DNA from: Ruminococcus flavefaciens 007c
GTDB taxonomy: Bacteria > Bacillota > Clostridia > Oscillospirales > Ruminococcaceae
NCBI RefSeq assembly: GCF_000571935.1
Contig: NZ_ATAX01000024.1
Location: 1-64,000 of the forward strand
Direction of reading: 5' to 3'
Length of the DNA: 64,000 bases
In this document: in pieces, positions 7,782-15,692 of the stretch
Numbering within the stretch: position 1 is the stretch's first letter
Layout: each line of letters opens with the position of its first letter
Translations under genes and position numbers: made by a program
Notes under the pieces: model-generated
The model's database searches: none
The model's input: the letters and a program-made list of their open reading frames with translations, nothing else
Told to the model about the DNA's origin: nothing

Positions 7782-8030
7782 ATGGATAGTAAACGTATTG
7801 CTGTGGCAGCTATTGTTATTGATGAACAGGCAGCCGCTGTAGAGGTTAACAATGTTCTACATGATTACAGCGATATAATCATCGGACGTATGGGGCTGCC
7901 ATACAAAGAAAGAGGGATATCTCTCATATCCGTGGCTCTTGACGCACAGCCTGACGTGATAAGCAGTCTCACGGGACGGCTTGGACAGATAGCGGGCGTA
8001 TCTGTCAAGGCTGCGATATCCAAGAAATAG
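7782..8030 (+). CDS. TM1266-type iron-only hydrogenase system regulator
   Basis: 82 residues from ATG 7782, preceded by AAAGGAGGAG; in-frame upstream starts lie inside the terminator hairpin and are rejected. The sequence (RIAVAAIVID... IIIGRMGLPYKERGISLISVAL) matches the small ACT-like family annotated as putative [Fe] hydrogenase system regulator (TM1266/TIGR03959), commonly found next to hydE/hydF/hydG. It probably acts as a ligand-sensing or assembly helper protein; the biochemical role is not established. First gene of a three-gene operon ending with hydG. Confidence 0.85.
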   Translation: MDSKRIAVAAIVIDEQAAAVEVNNVLHDYSDIIIGRMGLPYKERGISLISVALDAQPDVISSLTGRLGQIAGVSVKAAISKK

Positions 8031-8039
8031 GAGAGCGTA

Positions 8040-8507
8040 ATGAGAAGAAATGACCGCGAGATAATTGATAATGAGTTGATTAAAGACTTCATATCGGCAG
8101 AAAAGATAATGCGAATAGGCTTCTGTGATAACGGAGAGGTCTATATCGTGCCTGTCAACTACGGATTTAACGAGACTGACGGGAACTACACATTATATTT
8201 TCACGGAGCTATGGCAGGCAGAAAGTATGAGCTTGCCCAAAACACACCGTCTGTGGGATTTGAGATAGACGGGAACTATGAGCTTATAGGAGCAGATACA
8301 GCCTGCGGTCATTCCGCAAGGTTTATGAGCGTTATCGGTACAGGTGAACTTTCACTCATAGACGGTGCCGAAGAAAAGAAAACCGCCCTTGAAAATGTGA
8401 TGAAGCAGGCGGCAGGCAGAACAGGTCTTGAGTACGATGATGAAGTACTGAGCCGTACTGCTGTATTCAGACTTGAAGTAAAAACAATGTCATGCAAGGC
8501 AAAATAA
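8040..8507 (+). CDS. NimA-like pyridoxamine 5'-phosphate oxidase family flavoprotein
   Basis: 155 residues with the split-barrel pattern of the NimA/PNPOx-like group: an MRRNDREI opening, LIKDFI, YIVPVNYGF, then LYFHGAMAGRK, which contacts the flavin phosphate, and NPSVGFEI. Members bind FMN, F420 or heme and perform small redox reactions; NimA proteins reduce nitroimidazoles. It lies 9 nt after the regulator gene and 18 nt before hydG, which implies joint expression. A role in hydrogenase assembly is possible but is inference from context only. Confidence 0.8.
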   Translation: MRRNDREIIDNELIKDFISAEKIMRIGFCDNGEVYIVPVNYGFNETDGNYTLYFHGAMAGRKYELAQNTPSVGFEIDGNYELIGADTACGHSARFMSVIGTGELSLIDGAEEKKTALENVMKQAAGRTGLEYDDEVLSRTAVFRLEVKTMSCKAK

Positions 8508-8525
8508 GTACAGGAGGAAATATAT

Positions 8526-9977
8526 ATGTATGATGTAAGATCTATGAATGCGGACGATTTTATAAACGATGAGGAGATACTGGCAACTTTAGAGTATGCC
8601 GAGCAGAATAAGCATAACCGTGAACTCATAGAACAGATACTTGAAAAGGCAAAGCCAAAGAAGACAGGCAGGGGAGTAGAATGTGCAGGACTATCTCACC
8701 GTGAGGCAAGCGTACTTCTTGCCTGCGATATCCCTGAGATGACTGAGAAGATGTATGAGCTTGCAAAGGAGATAAAGCAGGCATTCTACGGAAACAGAAT
8801 AGTAATGTTCGCACCTCTCTATCTCTCCAACTACTGCGTAAACAAGTGCGTATATTGTCCTTATCATATCCAGAACAAGGAGATACCCCGTAAGAAGCTT
8901 TCACAGGAGGAGCTCCGTCAGGAGGTCATCGCACTTCAGGATCTGGGACACAAGCGCCTTGCTATCGAGTCGGGCGAGGATCCTGTAAACAATCCTATCG
9001 AGTATATCCTTGAATGTATTAATACTATCTACTCTATCAAGCACAAGAACGGAGCTATCCGCCGCGTAAACGTTAATATCGCTGCTACAACCGTTGAGAA
9101 CTACCGCAAGCTCAAAGAAGCAGGCATCGGTACTTATATCCTCTTCCAGGAGACATACCACAAGGAGAGCTATGAGGTTCTTCATCCTGCAGGACCGAAG
9201 CACAACTATGCATATCACACTGAGGCTATGGACAGAGCTATGGAGGGCGGTATCGACGATGTAGGTCTGGGTGTTCTTTTCGGACTTGACAAGTACAGAT
9301 ACGAATTCGCAGGACTTCTCATGCACGCTGAGCACCTTGAAGCTGTTCACGGCGTAGGTCCTCACACTGTCAGTGTTCCACGTCTGAGGGGAGCGTCTGA
9401 TATTGATCCCAATGTTTTCGACAACGGTATCGACGATGATACATTTGCAAAGATAGTAGCTTGTATCAGAATAGCCGTACCATACACGGGCATGATAATC
9501 TCCACCCGCGAGAGCGAAGCCTGTCGCGAGAAGGTACTTGAGCTTGGTGTTTCACAGATATCAGGCGGTTCAAGAACTTCTGTCGGCGGATATGCAGGCT
9601 ATACTCCCGATGAGCGTCCTCACGACACAGAGCAGTTTGATGTATCGGATCAGCGTTCACTTGATGAAGTTGTAAAATGGCTGATGGATCAGGGACATAT
9701 TCCGTCATTCTGTACCGCCTGCTACCGTGAAGGACGTACAGGTGACCGCTTTATGGCTCTCTGCAAAGTCGGACAGATACAGAACTGCTGTCATCCGAAT
9801 GCTTTGATGACTTTACAGGAGTACCTTGCTGACTATGCTTCTCCCGAAACAAGAGCAGTAGGTGAGGCTCTTATTGCAAGAGAGATACAGAATGTACCTG
9901 ATGAGAAGCGCAGACAGCGCGCGATCGAATATCTTGACGAGATAAAGAACGGCGGAAAGCGCGATTTCAGATTTTGA
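8526..9977 (+). CDS. hydG: HydG, radical SAM tyrosine lyase of [FeFe] hydrogenase maturation
   Basis: 483 residues, the family's usual length. HydG cleaves tyrosine to make the CO and CN ligands of the H-cluster. The radical-SAM Cx3Cx2C is Cys104-Cys108-Cys111 (NYCVNKCVYC), followed by HIQNKEI. The C-terminal Cx2Cx22C that holds the auxiliary dangler cluster is Cys396, Cys399 and Cys422 (FCTACYREGRTGD ... CCHPNA). The TIM barrel carries ESGEDP and the VGLGVLFGL region. AGGAGG precedes the start, and a strong terminator follows at once. hydE and hydF are not in the window, so the maturation genes are split across the genome. The client enzyme is encoded at 32488. Confidence 0.97.
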   Translation: MYDVRSMNADDFINDEEILATLEYAEQNKHNRELIEQILEKAKPKKTGRGVECAGLSHREASVLLACDIPEMTEKMYELAKEIKQAFYGNRIVMFAPLYLSNYCVNKCVYCPYHIQNKEIPRKKLSQEELRQEVIALQDLGHKRLAIESGEDPVNNPIEYILECINTIYSIKHKNGAIRRVNVNIAATTVENYRKLKEAGIGTYILFQETYHKESYEVLHPAGPKHNYAYHTEAMDRAMEGGIDDVGLGVLFGLDKYRYEFAGLLMHAEHLEAVHGVGPHTVSVPRLRGASDIDPNVFDNGIDDDTFAKIVACIRIAVPYTGMIISTRESEACREKVLELGVSQISGGSRTSVGGYAGYTPDERPHDTEQFDVSDQRSLDEVVKWLMDQGHIPSFCTACYREGRTGDRFMALCKVGQIQNCCHPNALMTLQEYLADYASPETRAVGEALIAREIQNVPDEKRRQRAIEYLDEIKNGGKRDFRF

Positions 9978-9981
9978 TCTT

Positions 9982-10012
9982 AAAAGCCCTGCAAAAAGCA
10001 GGGCTTTTGCAT
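9982..10012 (+). terminator. Terminator after hydG
   Basis: AAAAGCCCTGC (9982-9992) / GCAGGGCTTTT (9998-10008), 5-nt loop. Confidence 0.9.
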
Positions 10013-10041
10013 TTGACAAATATAATTCAATGTGTTACAAT
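10013..10041 (+). promoter_or_regulatory. Promoter of the small TGD-motif protein gene
   Basis: TTGACA (10013-10018), 17 bp, TACAAT (10036-10041), 37 nt before the start codon. Confidence 0.8.
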
Positions 10042-10077
10042 GGTTTAGATATTATATACAATATGGAGGACAATAAA

Positions 10078-10248
10078 ATGCTTAATACCTTAATGATGCT
10101 TGCTTCTGCTCCGCAGACCGGTGATACATTCCCTAAGGGGGTTCTTATCGGCATTATTATAGCTGCTTTGCTTCTTGCAGTAGGTACAGCTGTTTTTGCA
10201 AAGAAAAAGGGCGAAAACGATGATGACGATGATGGAGATGACGAATGA
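10078..10248 (+). CDS. Tiny single-pass membrane protein with a sortase-signal-like layout
   Basis: 56 residues from ATG 10078, with TGGAGGA at proper spacing and a consensus promoter. Layout: a short N terminus MLNTLMMLAS, then APQTGD, one hydrophobic helix (about residues 20-41), a Lys patch (KKK) and a highly acidic tail of Asp and Glu. PQTGD-hydrophobic-basic is the order of an LPxTG cell-wall sorting signal, but here almost nothing precedes it and the tail is acidic. It may be a membrane micro-protein rather than a sortase substrate. No terminator separates it from the LRR-dockerin gene 96 nt downstream. Function unknown. Confidence 0.75.
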   Translation: MLNTLMMLASAPQTGDTFPKGVLIGIIIAALLLAVGTAVFAKKKGENDDDDDGDDE

Positions 10249-10343
10249 TCTTCTGAAATAAGCATAAAGCTTTAAATGGAGAATATTTGTTGAGTGCCAT
10301 GGATTCCAATACACACAATACTTAATTACGATAGGAGAAGATT

Positions 10344-11405
10344 ATGAAAAACAAGATCTTAGCTGCTTTGCTTACAGGCACTCTGATAGGAGCTTCAATG
10401 ATGCCTTATCATGCTTTTGCTGCCGATTATGATAATTCGCAGACAACAGAGAAAAAATACGCTTCCGGTACTGAATTTGAACAGGATGATATAGTATATA
10501 TACTGTATAAAACCGATGAACCTCGTCTTCGTGTTAAGGAATGGAAGGCTGATAAGAGAGAAGCTGTCGTACCCGAAACAGTTGAAGGCATAATAGTCGA
10601 TTCTATCGGAAACAGTGCATTTATAAAGAAAGAGAATCTTATCAGAGTAGAACTTCCTTCTACTATAAGAGAGATAAACGATCATGCCTTTGAGGATTGT
10701 TCTAATCTTAGAACTGTTAATTTCCCGGCTTGTCTTGAGAAGCTTGATTCTGCTTCTTTCAATGGATGCACTGCTCTTCGCGATGTAAAGCTGAACCGTT
10801 GCCTTACATCTATCGGATTGTGTGCTTTTCAGTCGTGCTCCAAGGTTAACAGCCTTACAATTCCGGGGTATGTTGAAACATTGTCAAGCCATGTTTGTCA
10901 GATGATGACAGGACTTTATACTCTTCGCTTATGTAATGGAGTCAAGAAGGTCGTAGGCGAAGCCGCTCTGAATGACTATGACCAGAAGAGGATTATTATC
11001 CCGCCTTCCGTAGAAGAGCTTGAGCCGTATTCTTTGGGATACCGTTTTCATAGCGGTAATTACGACGGTATAACAAATACTAAGATTTTTGGTGCCAAAA
11101 ACACTGAAGCAGAGCGTTATGCCCATGCAAATAAGATCCCCTTCGTTGAGTTTGATTTCAAATACGGCGATATGGATAATGATGGTAAGGTAACTTCTGT
11201 TGACGCTTCAATGGTACTTCAGGAGTATGTAAGCAGATCTTCCGGCAAGCATGAAAAGGGATTTACCGAAGCTCAGGAGCTGAAAGCTGATATTAATGAT
11301 GATTTCGTTATCGATTCGGCTGATGCCAGTGCAATAATGGCATATTATGTTTATCTTTCGAGCGGCGGTGACTATACGCCTGAAGAATACTTCTTCTGCA
11401 GCTAA
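10344..11405 (+). CDS. Secreted leucine-rich-repeat (BspA-type) protein with C-terminal dockerin
   Basis: 353 residues. Signal peptide at 1-27 (hydrophobic core ending ASMMPYHAFA). Residues ~85-235 hold BspA/LRR_5-type repeats (IGNSAFIKKENLIRVELPST, then DHAFEDCSNLRTVNFP and ASFNGCTALRDVKL). The last ~75 residues are a type I dockerin with two F-hand calcium loops, DMDNDGKVTSVDA and DINDDFVIDSADA. Dockerins attach a protein to cohesins on scaffoldins, so this LRR module is probably carried on a cellulosome or cell-surface complex, perhaps for binding. TAGGAGAAG precedes the ATG. A terminator follows. Confidence 0.9.
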   Translation: MKNKILAALLTGTLIGASMMPYHAFAADYDNSQTTEKKYASGTEFEQDDIVYILYKTDEPRLRVKEWKADKREAVVPETVEGIIVDSIGNSAFIKKENLIRVELPSTIREINDHAFEDCSNLRTVNFPACLEKLDSASFNGCTALRDVKLNRCLTSIGLCAFQSCSKVNSLTIPGYVETLSSHVCQMMTGLYTLRLCNGVKKVVGEAALNDYDQKRIIIPPSVEELEPYSLGYRFHSGNYDGITNTKIFGAKNTEAERYAHANKIPFVEFDFKYGDMDNDGKVTSVDASMVLQEYVSRSSGKHEKGFTEAQELKADINDDFVIDSADASAIMAYYVYLSSGGDYTPEEYFFCS

Positions 11406-11451
11406 ACTCTGCAGTTCAGCAGAATAGCATATTATTAAGTATATAATAATC

Positions 11452-11497
11452 AAATCATGCCTTTTGGTTCTGAGCGGCTGACAGGCATGATTTTTTA
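11452..11497 (+). terminator. Terminator after the LRR-dockerin gene
   Basis: AAATCATGCC (11452-11461) / GGCATGATTT (11484-11493) and a T run; the loop is long (22 nt). Confidence 0.75.
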
Positions 11498-11551
11498 TTG
11501 AATTGTTCTTGCTGCGGTTATCATGACATATCCTTGTATGGGGGGGATTTT

Positions 11552-11851
11552 ATGCTTTTCGGATATGAAGAGCTTTGCAGCAGGGAAGTAATAGATATTT
11601 CATCAGGTGAGCGCTTGGGGTTTATTGATGATATAGAACTCGATATTGCAAGCGGAAATGTAAGGGCTTTTATAATTTACGGCAGAGTCAAGCTTTTAGG
11701 GCTTCTTGGGCGTGATGATGATACATATATTTCATGTCAGGATATTAAGGTGATCGGCGACGATGTTTTGCTGATAGAACGGCAAAAAGGCTCGTCTGAG
11801 ACGAAGTTTACAAAAAAACAAAGAAAACGATTTTTAAGTTTGTTGAAATAG
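11552..11851 (+). CDS. YlmC/YmxH-type PRC-barrel protein
   Basis: 99 residues from ATG 11552, which follows GGGGGGAT; in-frame starts further upstream lie near the terminator and have no binding site. The sequence (REVIDISSGERLGFIDDIELD ... GRVKLLGLLGRDDDTYI) matches the PRC-barrel family YlmC/YmxH, common in spore-forming Firmicutes. The Lys-rich tail (TKKQRKRFLSLLK) is unlike the short B. subtilis protein. It stands alone before rpsB. The molecular role is not known. Confidence 0.8.
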   Translation: MLFGYEELCSREVIDISSGERLGFIDDIELDIASGNVRAFIIYGRVKLLGLLGRDDDTYISCQDIKVIGDDVLLIERQKGSSETKFTKKQRKRFLSLLK

Positions 11852-11866
11852 CTGTTGCAAAAATAC

Positions 11867-11895
11867 TTGAAATATTATGCAGAAAATGATATAAT
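11867..11895 (+). promoter_or_regulatory. Promoter of rpsB-tsf
   Basis: TTGAAA (11867-11872), 17 bp, TATAAT (11890-11895). Start expected near 11902, giving a ~108-nt leader. Confidence 0.8.
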
Positions 11896-11911
11896 ATTAA
11901 GGCAATTCGCA

Positions 11912-11972
11912 CGCGTGTTCTTTCAGCGGTTGGTGCACATGAGAATGTGTTGCTGCTGAGTTAAGATACGCG
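11912..11972 (+). ncRNA. Structured rpsB leader (candidate ribosomal protein S2 leader)
   Basis: Nested helices: CGCGT (11912-11916) / ACGCG (11968-11972), TCAGC (11923-11927) / GCTGA (11955-11959) and CACAT/ATGTG (11936-11949) closed by a GAGA tetraloop. The stacked hairpin with internal loops directly upstream of rpsB fits autogenous control by S2, as known for other Firmicutes S2 leaders. I did not match it to a covariance model. Confidence 0.65.
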
Positions 11973-12010
11973 GAGGATTAATAATAACCAATTTTAAGGA
12001 GGACTACACC

Positions 12011-12772
12011 ATGGGAGTAGTATCAATGAAACAGCTTCTTGAAGCAGGCGTTCACTTCGGACACCAGACAAGAAGATGGAACCCGAAAATGGCACCGTAC
12101 ATTTTCACAGAAAGAAACGGAATCTACATCATTGACCTTCAGAAGACAGTTAAGAAACTCGAAGAGGCTTATATGTTCGTTCGTGACATTGCAGCACAGG
12201 GCGGCGAGGTTCTTTTTGTAGGTACAAAGAAGCAGGCTGGCGACTCTGTTAAGGAGGAAGCTACAAGAGCCGGCGCACATTATGTAAATGCAAGATGGCT
12301 TGGCGGTATGCTTACAAACTTCAAGACCATCCAGACAAGAATAAAGAGACTTGAGCAGCTTCACGCTATGGAAGAGGACGGCACATTTGCTCTTCTCCCC
12401 AAGAAGGAAGTTGTAAAGCTCAACCTCGAGATCGAGAAGCTCGAAAAGTTCCTCGGCGGTATCAAGACAATGAAGAAGCTCCCCGCAGCACTCTTTATCG
12501 TTGATCCCCGCAAGGAAAAGATCGCTGTTGCTGAAGCTAAGAAGCTCAACATCCCGATCGTTGCTATCGTAGATACAAACTGCGATCCTGACGAAGTTGA
12601 TTATGTTATCCCCGGTAACGATGACGCTATCAGAGCTGTAAAGCTTATTGCAGGTACAATCGCTAACGCTGTTATCGAAGGCAGACAGGGCGATGACACA
12701 GCAGCTGCTGATGATGCTCAGGAGGCTCCCGCAGAGGAAGCTGCTGAGGAGACAGCAGAGGCTGAGGCTTGA
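12011..12772 (+). CDS. rpsB: 30S ribosomal protein S2
   Basis: 253 residues. Clear S2 signatures: [22 protein letters not shown], then [22 protein letters not shown] and [28 protein letters not shown]. The last ~30 residues are an acidic Ala/Glu-rich tail seen in many clostridial S2 proteins. AAGGAGG precedes the ATG. First gene of rpsB-tsf; a terminator hairpin between the two genes probably sets their ratio. Confidence 0.98.
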   Translation: MGVVSMKQLLEAGVHFGHQTRRWNPKMAPYIFTERNGIYIIDLQKTVKKLEEAYMFVRDIAAQGGEVLFVGTKKQAGDSVKEEATRAGAHYVNARWLGGMLTNFKTIQTRIKRLEQLHAMEEDGTFALLPKKEVVKLNLEIEKLEKFLGGIKTMKKLPAALFIVDPRKEKIAVAEAKKLNIPIVAIVDTNCDPDEVDYVIPGNDDAIRAVKLIAGTIANAVIEGRQGDDTAAADDAQEAPAEEAAEETAEAEA

Positions 12773-12795
12773 TCATCACTAAACATTGAAACAAT

Positions 12796-12826
12796 AAAAA
12801 CCCGAACTAACACTTCGGGTTTTTGC
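12796..12826 (+). terminator. Intercistronic terminator between rpsB and tsf
   Basis: AAAAACCCGAA (12796-12806) / TTCGGGTTTTT (12814-12824). It lies inside the operon and would reduce read-through into tsf. Confidence 0.85.
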
Positions 12827-12856
12827 GGATATAATAATAAATAGGAGGTAATAACA

Positions 12857-13774
12857 ATGGGAAAGGTTTCCGTTGCAGAAATTAAAGAACTCATGAAGTC
12901 CACAGGCGTTGGTATGATGGACTGTAAGAAGGCTCTCGAAGAAAATGATGGCGATATGGACAAGGCTATCGAGTTCCTCAGAGAAAAAGGACTTGCTACA
13001 CAGGCTAAGAAGAGCGGCAGAGCTGCTGCTGAGGGCGTAGTTACTGCTGTTGTAAACGGCGAAGTAGGCGTTCTCCTCGAGGTAAACACAGAGACTGACT
13101 TCGCTGCTAACACAGACGATATCAGAAACTTCGTTGCTAATGTAGCAAACACAATCATTGAAAAGAATCCTGCTGACGTTGAAGCTCTCAAGGAGATGCA
13201 GATCAGCGGCGGCAATAATACAGTAGGCGAAGTTCTTACAGAACTCGCTGGCATGAAGATCCGTGAGAACATTGTTATCCGTCGTTTTGTAAGACTTGAG
13301 GGCAAGCTTGCTTCTTATATCCACAATGGCGGCAGCATCGGCGTTCTCGTAAAGATGGATACAGATCTTTCTGCTGATCAGGTAGCTTCGATCGGTAAGG
13401 ATGTAGCTATGCAGTCTGCAGCACTTAATGCTCCTTATCTCTGCCGTGAGCAGGTTCCTGCTGATGTACTTGAGAAGGAGAAGGAGATCATGATGGCTCA
13501 GATGGCTGAGGATCCTAAGATGGCTTCAAAGCCCGAGCAGGTTCGTGCTAAGATCGTTGAGGGTAAGGTAGGCAAGTACTACACAGAAAACTGCCTCCTC
13601 GAGCAGGCATTCGTTAAGGATGACAAGCTCTCTGTTCAGGGCTATGTTGACGCTGAGGCTAAGAAGCTCGGCGGTTCTATCAAGGTCGTTGACGTTGTTC
13701 GTTACGAGCGCGGCGAGGGTGTTGAGAAGAAGGAAGACAACCTTGCTGATGAGATCGCTAAGATGATCAAGTAA
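12857..13774 (+). CDS. tsf: Translation elongation factor Ts
   Basis: 305 residues, the guanine nucleotide exchange factor for EF-Tu. The N-terminal UBA-like domain (VAEIKELMKSTGVGMMDCKKAL) and the TDFAANTDDIRNFV core motif that displaces Mg2+ from EF-Tu are intact, followed by two dimerisation-like subdomains. GGAGGT lies 7 nt before the ATG. A strong terminator follows 12 nt after the stop. Confidence 0.98.
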   Translation: MGKVSVAEIKELMKSTGVGMMDCKKALEENDGDMDKAIEFLREKGLATQAKKSGRAAAEGVVTAVVNGEVGVLLEVNTETDFAANTDDIRNFVANVANTIIEKNPADVEALKEMQISGGNNTVGEVLTELAGMKIRENIVIRRFVRLEGKLASYIHNGGSIGVLVKMDTDLSADQVASIGKDVAMQSAALNAPYLCREQVPADVLEKEKEIMMAQMAEDPKMASKPEQVRAKIVEGKVGKYYTENCLLEQAFVKDDKLSVQGYVDAEAKKLGGSIKVVDVVRYERGEGVEKKEDNLADEIAKMIK

Positions 13775-13788
13775 TAAGGGCTTTTAAG

Positions 13789-13820
13789 ACAGCGGCAGAG
13801 CGTTCTGCCGCTGTTTTTGA
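13789..13820 (+). terminator. Terminator after tsf
   Basis: Perfect 11-bp stem ACAGCGGCAGA (13789-13799) / TCTGCCGCTGT (13804-13814) and a T run. Confidence 0.92.
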
Positions 13821-13837
13821 TATAGGGAGAAAAAATA

Positions 13838-14542
13838 ATGGCATTAACTTCAAATCCTAAAAGAGCTGTGTTATTGATAGCGCTTATGGCTCCTCTTGTT
13901 ATACTTTTATGCGGGTGTATGGGAAAACACGATGCGGTTCAAGGGGATGAGCGCTATAGTGTAAATACAGATGATCTTAACTGCTGCGTTGAGAACAGGG
14001 GAATAGACGGGTATGCAGGTCGCGTTTTGTCATTTTACAGAACAGAGGAAGTTAAAACATATATAAGACCGGGACGGTATCATTATGAGATATCGTATCT
14101 GTATTATTATATATTAGATAATGCAGGCTCTGATGATATCGAAAAAATGAGGAATGACAGAAGCTATGTCCCCGAAAACTACCGTGTCTACTCTTTTTAT
14201 ACCGGCGATGAGAATAAAAAGAGAGAGCTTGACGAGCTTTGTGCTCAGTGGAAAGCCTATATGAACGGCAGTTCGGATACAATTCCCGGTACATTTTATA
14301 TAAACGGACGTGTTTCTTCTAAATCATTTAACGAATATGATATCGGTGAATTTAAAAAAGCTGCAATAAAATCTGGATTTGCTGAGGATCAGATCGCCCC
14401 GCTGCTGATATTTGATGATCCTGTCAGTACAGATATGGACTCCGCGTCATACCGGCTCTTTTTAATTGCAGCCGCCGCCTCTCTTCTGGTCGTATGGATA
14501 TTCCTGATAAAGATACGCCGGAACAAAAAGGGGAAATATTGA
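13838..14542 (+). CDS. Hypothetical membrane-associated protein with lipobox-like N terminus
   Basis: 234 residues. An N-terminal hydrophobic segment ends in ILLCGCMG (Cys near 26-28), which resembles a lipobox. A second hydrophobic segment near the C terminus (about 207-225) is followed by basic residues (KIRRNKKGKY), so the product probably has one extracellular domain held at both ends. The middle domain, rich in Tyr and charged residues, is not a recognised family. AGGGAG precedes the start. It lies 18 nt after the tsf terminator, with no clear promoter of its own. Confidence 0.65.
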   Translation: MALTSNPKRAVLLIALMAPLVILLCGCMGKHDAVQGDERYSVNTDDLNCCVENRGIDGYAGRVLSFYRTEEVKTYIRPGRYHYEISYLYYYILDNAGSDDIEKMRNDRSYVPENYRVYSFYTGDENKKRELDELCAQWKAYMNGSSDTIPGTFYINGRVSSKSFNEYDIGEFKKAAIKSGFAEDQIAPLLIFDDPVSTDMDSASYRLFLIAAAASLLVVWIFLIKIRRNKKGKY

Positions 14543-14684
14543 TATTATCTTTTGCTGATACTGCGGCAAAAATCAGCGGCAACTGCTGCCGAAAACAATT
14601 AATTGGACAAATTTTCCACATTATAATGCCTGTGTTATTGTGAGATGTTACAATAATACAGTTTTTTTTTCGTATGGTTTTCCC

Positions 14685-14713
14685 TTGAAGTAATTTGGAA
14701 AATATGTTATAAT
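14685..14713 (+). promoter_or_regulatory. Promoter of the moxR operon
   Basis: TTGAAG (14685-14690), 17 bp, TATAAT (14708-14713), 44 nt before moxR. Confidence 0.75.
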
Positions 14714-14756
14714 AGATTTAATTGGATAATCTAATCAGAGATTTGGGGTAAAAATT

Positions 14757-15692
14757 ATGAATTCAAACATCAGCAAGCTTGCCGATTCTGTTGGAAAGGT
14801 AATTGTTGGAAAAAATGATACGATAATCAGGCTGATAGCTTCACTGCTTTGTGAGGGCCATGTTTTGCTTGAGGACGTTCCCGGAGTAGGAAAAACGCAG
14901 CTGATAACTGCACTTTCCCGTTCTATCGGTGGAAAGTTCAATCGTATTCAGCTTACACCTGATATAATGCCTTCGGATATTGCCGGTTTTACTATGCTTG
15001 ATTCTTCAAAGGGAGAATTTGTTTACCGTGATGGTGCGGTAATGTGTAATTTTCTCCTTGCGGATGAAATAAATCGTGCCTCGCCAAAGGTACAGTCTGC
15101 TCTTCTTGAAGCTATGGAAGAAAGACAGGTCAGTCTTGACGGTGTTACACATAAGCTCCCGAGGCCGTTCCTTGTTATGGCTACGCAGAATCCTGTGGAG
15201 ACTTATGGAACATTCCATCTTCCCGAGGCTCAGATGGATAGATTCTTTATGAAACTTTCAATGGGTTATCCTTCCGTTGAGGAAGAGGTTTCTATTCTTG
15301 AAAGAACCGAAAATTATAACCCTATCAATAATATTACCGAACCTGTCATGCACGTTGAGGATATTGCAGTTATGCAGGAAGCTGTAAAGCGCATCAGAGT
15401 TACAGATGATGTAAAGTCTTATATTGTAAAGCTGGTATCTTCCACACGTCAGGACAGAAATACTATTCTTGGTATCAGTCCGCGCGGAAGTATTGCACTT
15501 TTTAAAGCGGCCAAGGCTTTTGCGTTCATTTATGACAGAGAGTATGTTACTCCTGATGACGTAAAGAATACAGCTGTTTCTGTACTTGCGCACAGGATAA
15601 TTCTCTCTCCTCAGGGCAAAACTGCATTTGGTACAGGCGAGGCTTATATCTCGAATTTACTCAGGACCTGCCAGGTCCCCGCTATGAGCTGA
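14757..15692 (+). CDS. MoxR-family AAA+ ATPase
   Basis: 311 residues. Walker A GVGKT at 43-47 (LLEDVPGVGKTQL), Walker B FLLADEINRA with the following SPKVQSALLEAMEERQVSLDG, sensor MATQNPVETYGTFHLPEAQMDRF and ISPRGS in the lid. These are standard for MoxR chaperone-like ATPases. MoxR proteins usually work with the DUF58 and transglutaminase genes next to them, as here, probably in assembly or activation of an envelope or secreted protein complex. Its stop overlaps the next start by one base (TGATG), indicating translational coupling. Confidence 0.93.
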   Translation: MNSNISKLADSVGKVIVGKNDTIIRLIASLLCEGHVLLEDVPGVGKTQLITALSRSIGGKFNRIQLTPDIMPSDIAGFTMLDSSKGEFVYRDGAVMCNFLLADEINRASPKVQSALLEAMEERQVSLDGVTHKLPRPFLVMATQNPVETYGTFHLPEAQMDRFFMKLSMGYPSVEEEVSILERTENYNPINNITEPVMHVEDIAVMQEAVKRIRVTDDVKSYIVKLVSSTRQDRNTILGISPRGSIALFKAAKAFAFIYDREYVTPDDVKNTAVSVLAHRIILSPQGKTAFGTGEAYISNLLRTCQVPAMS

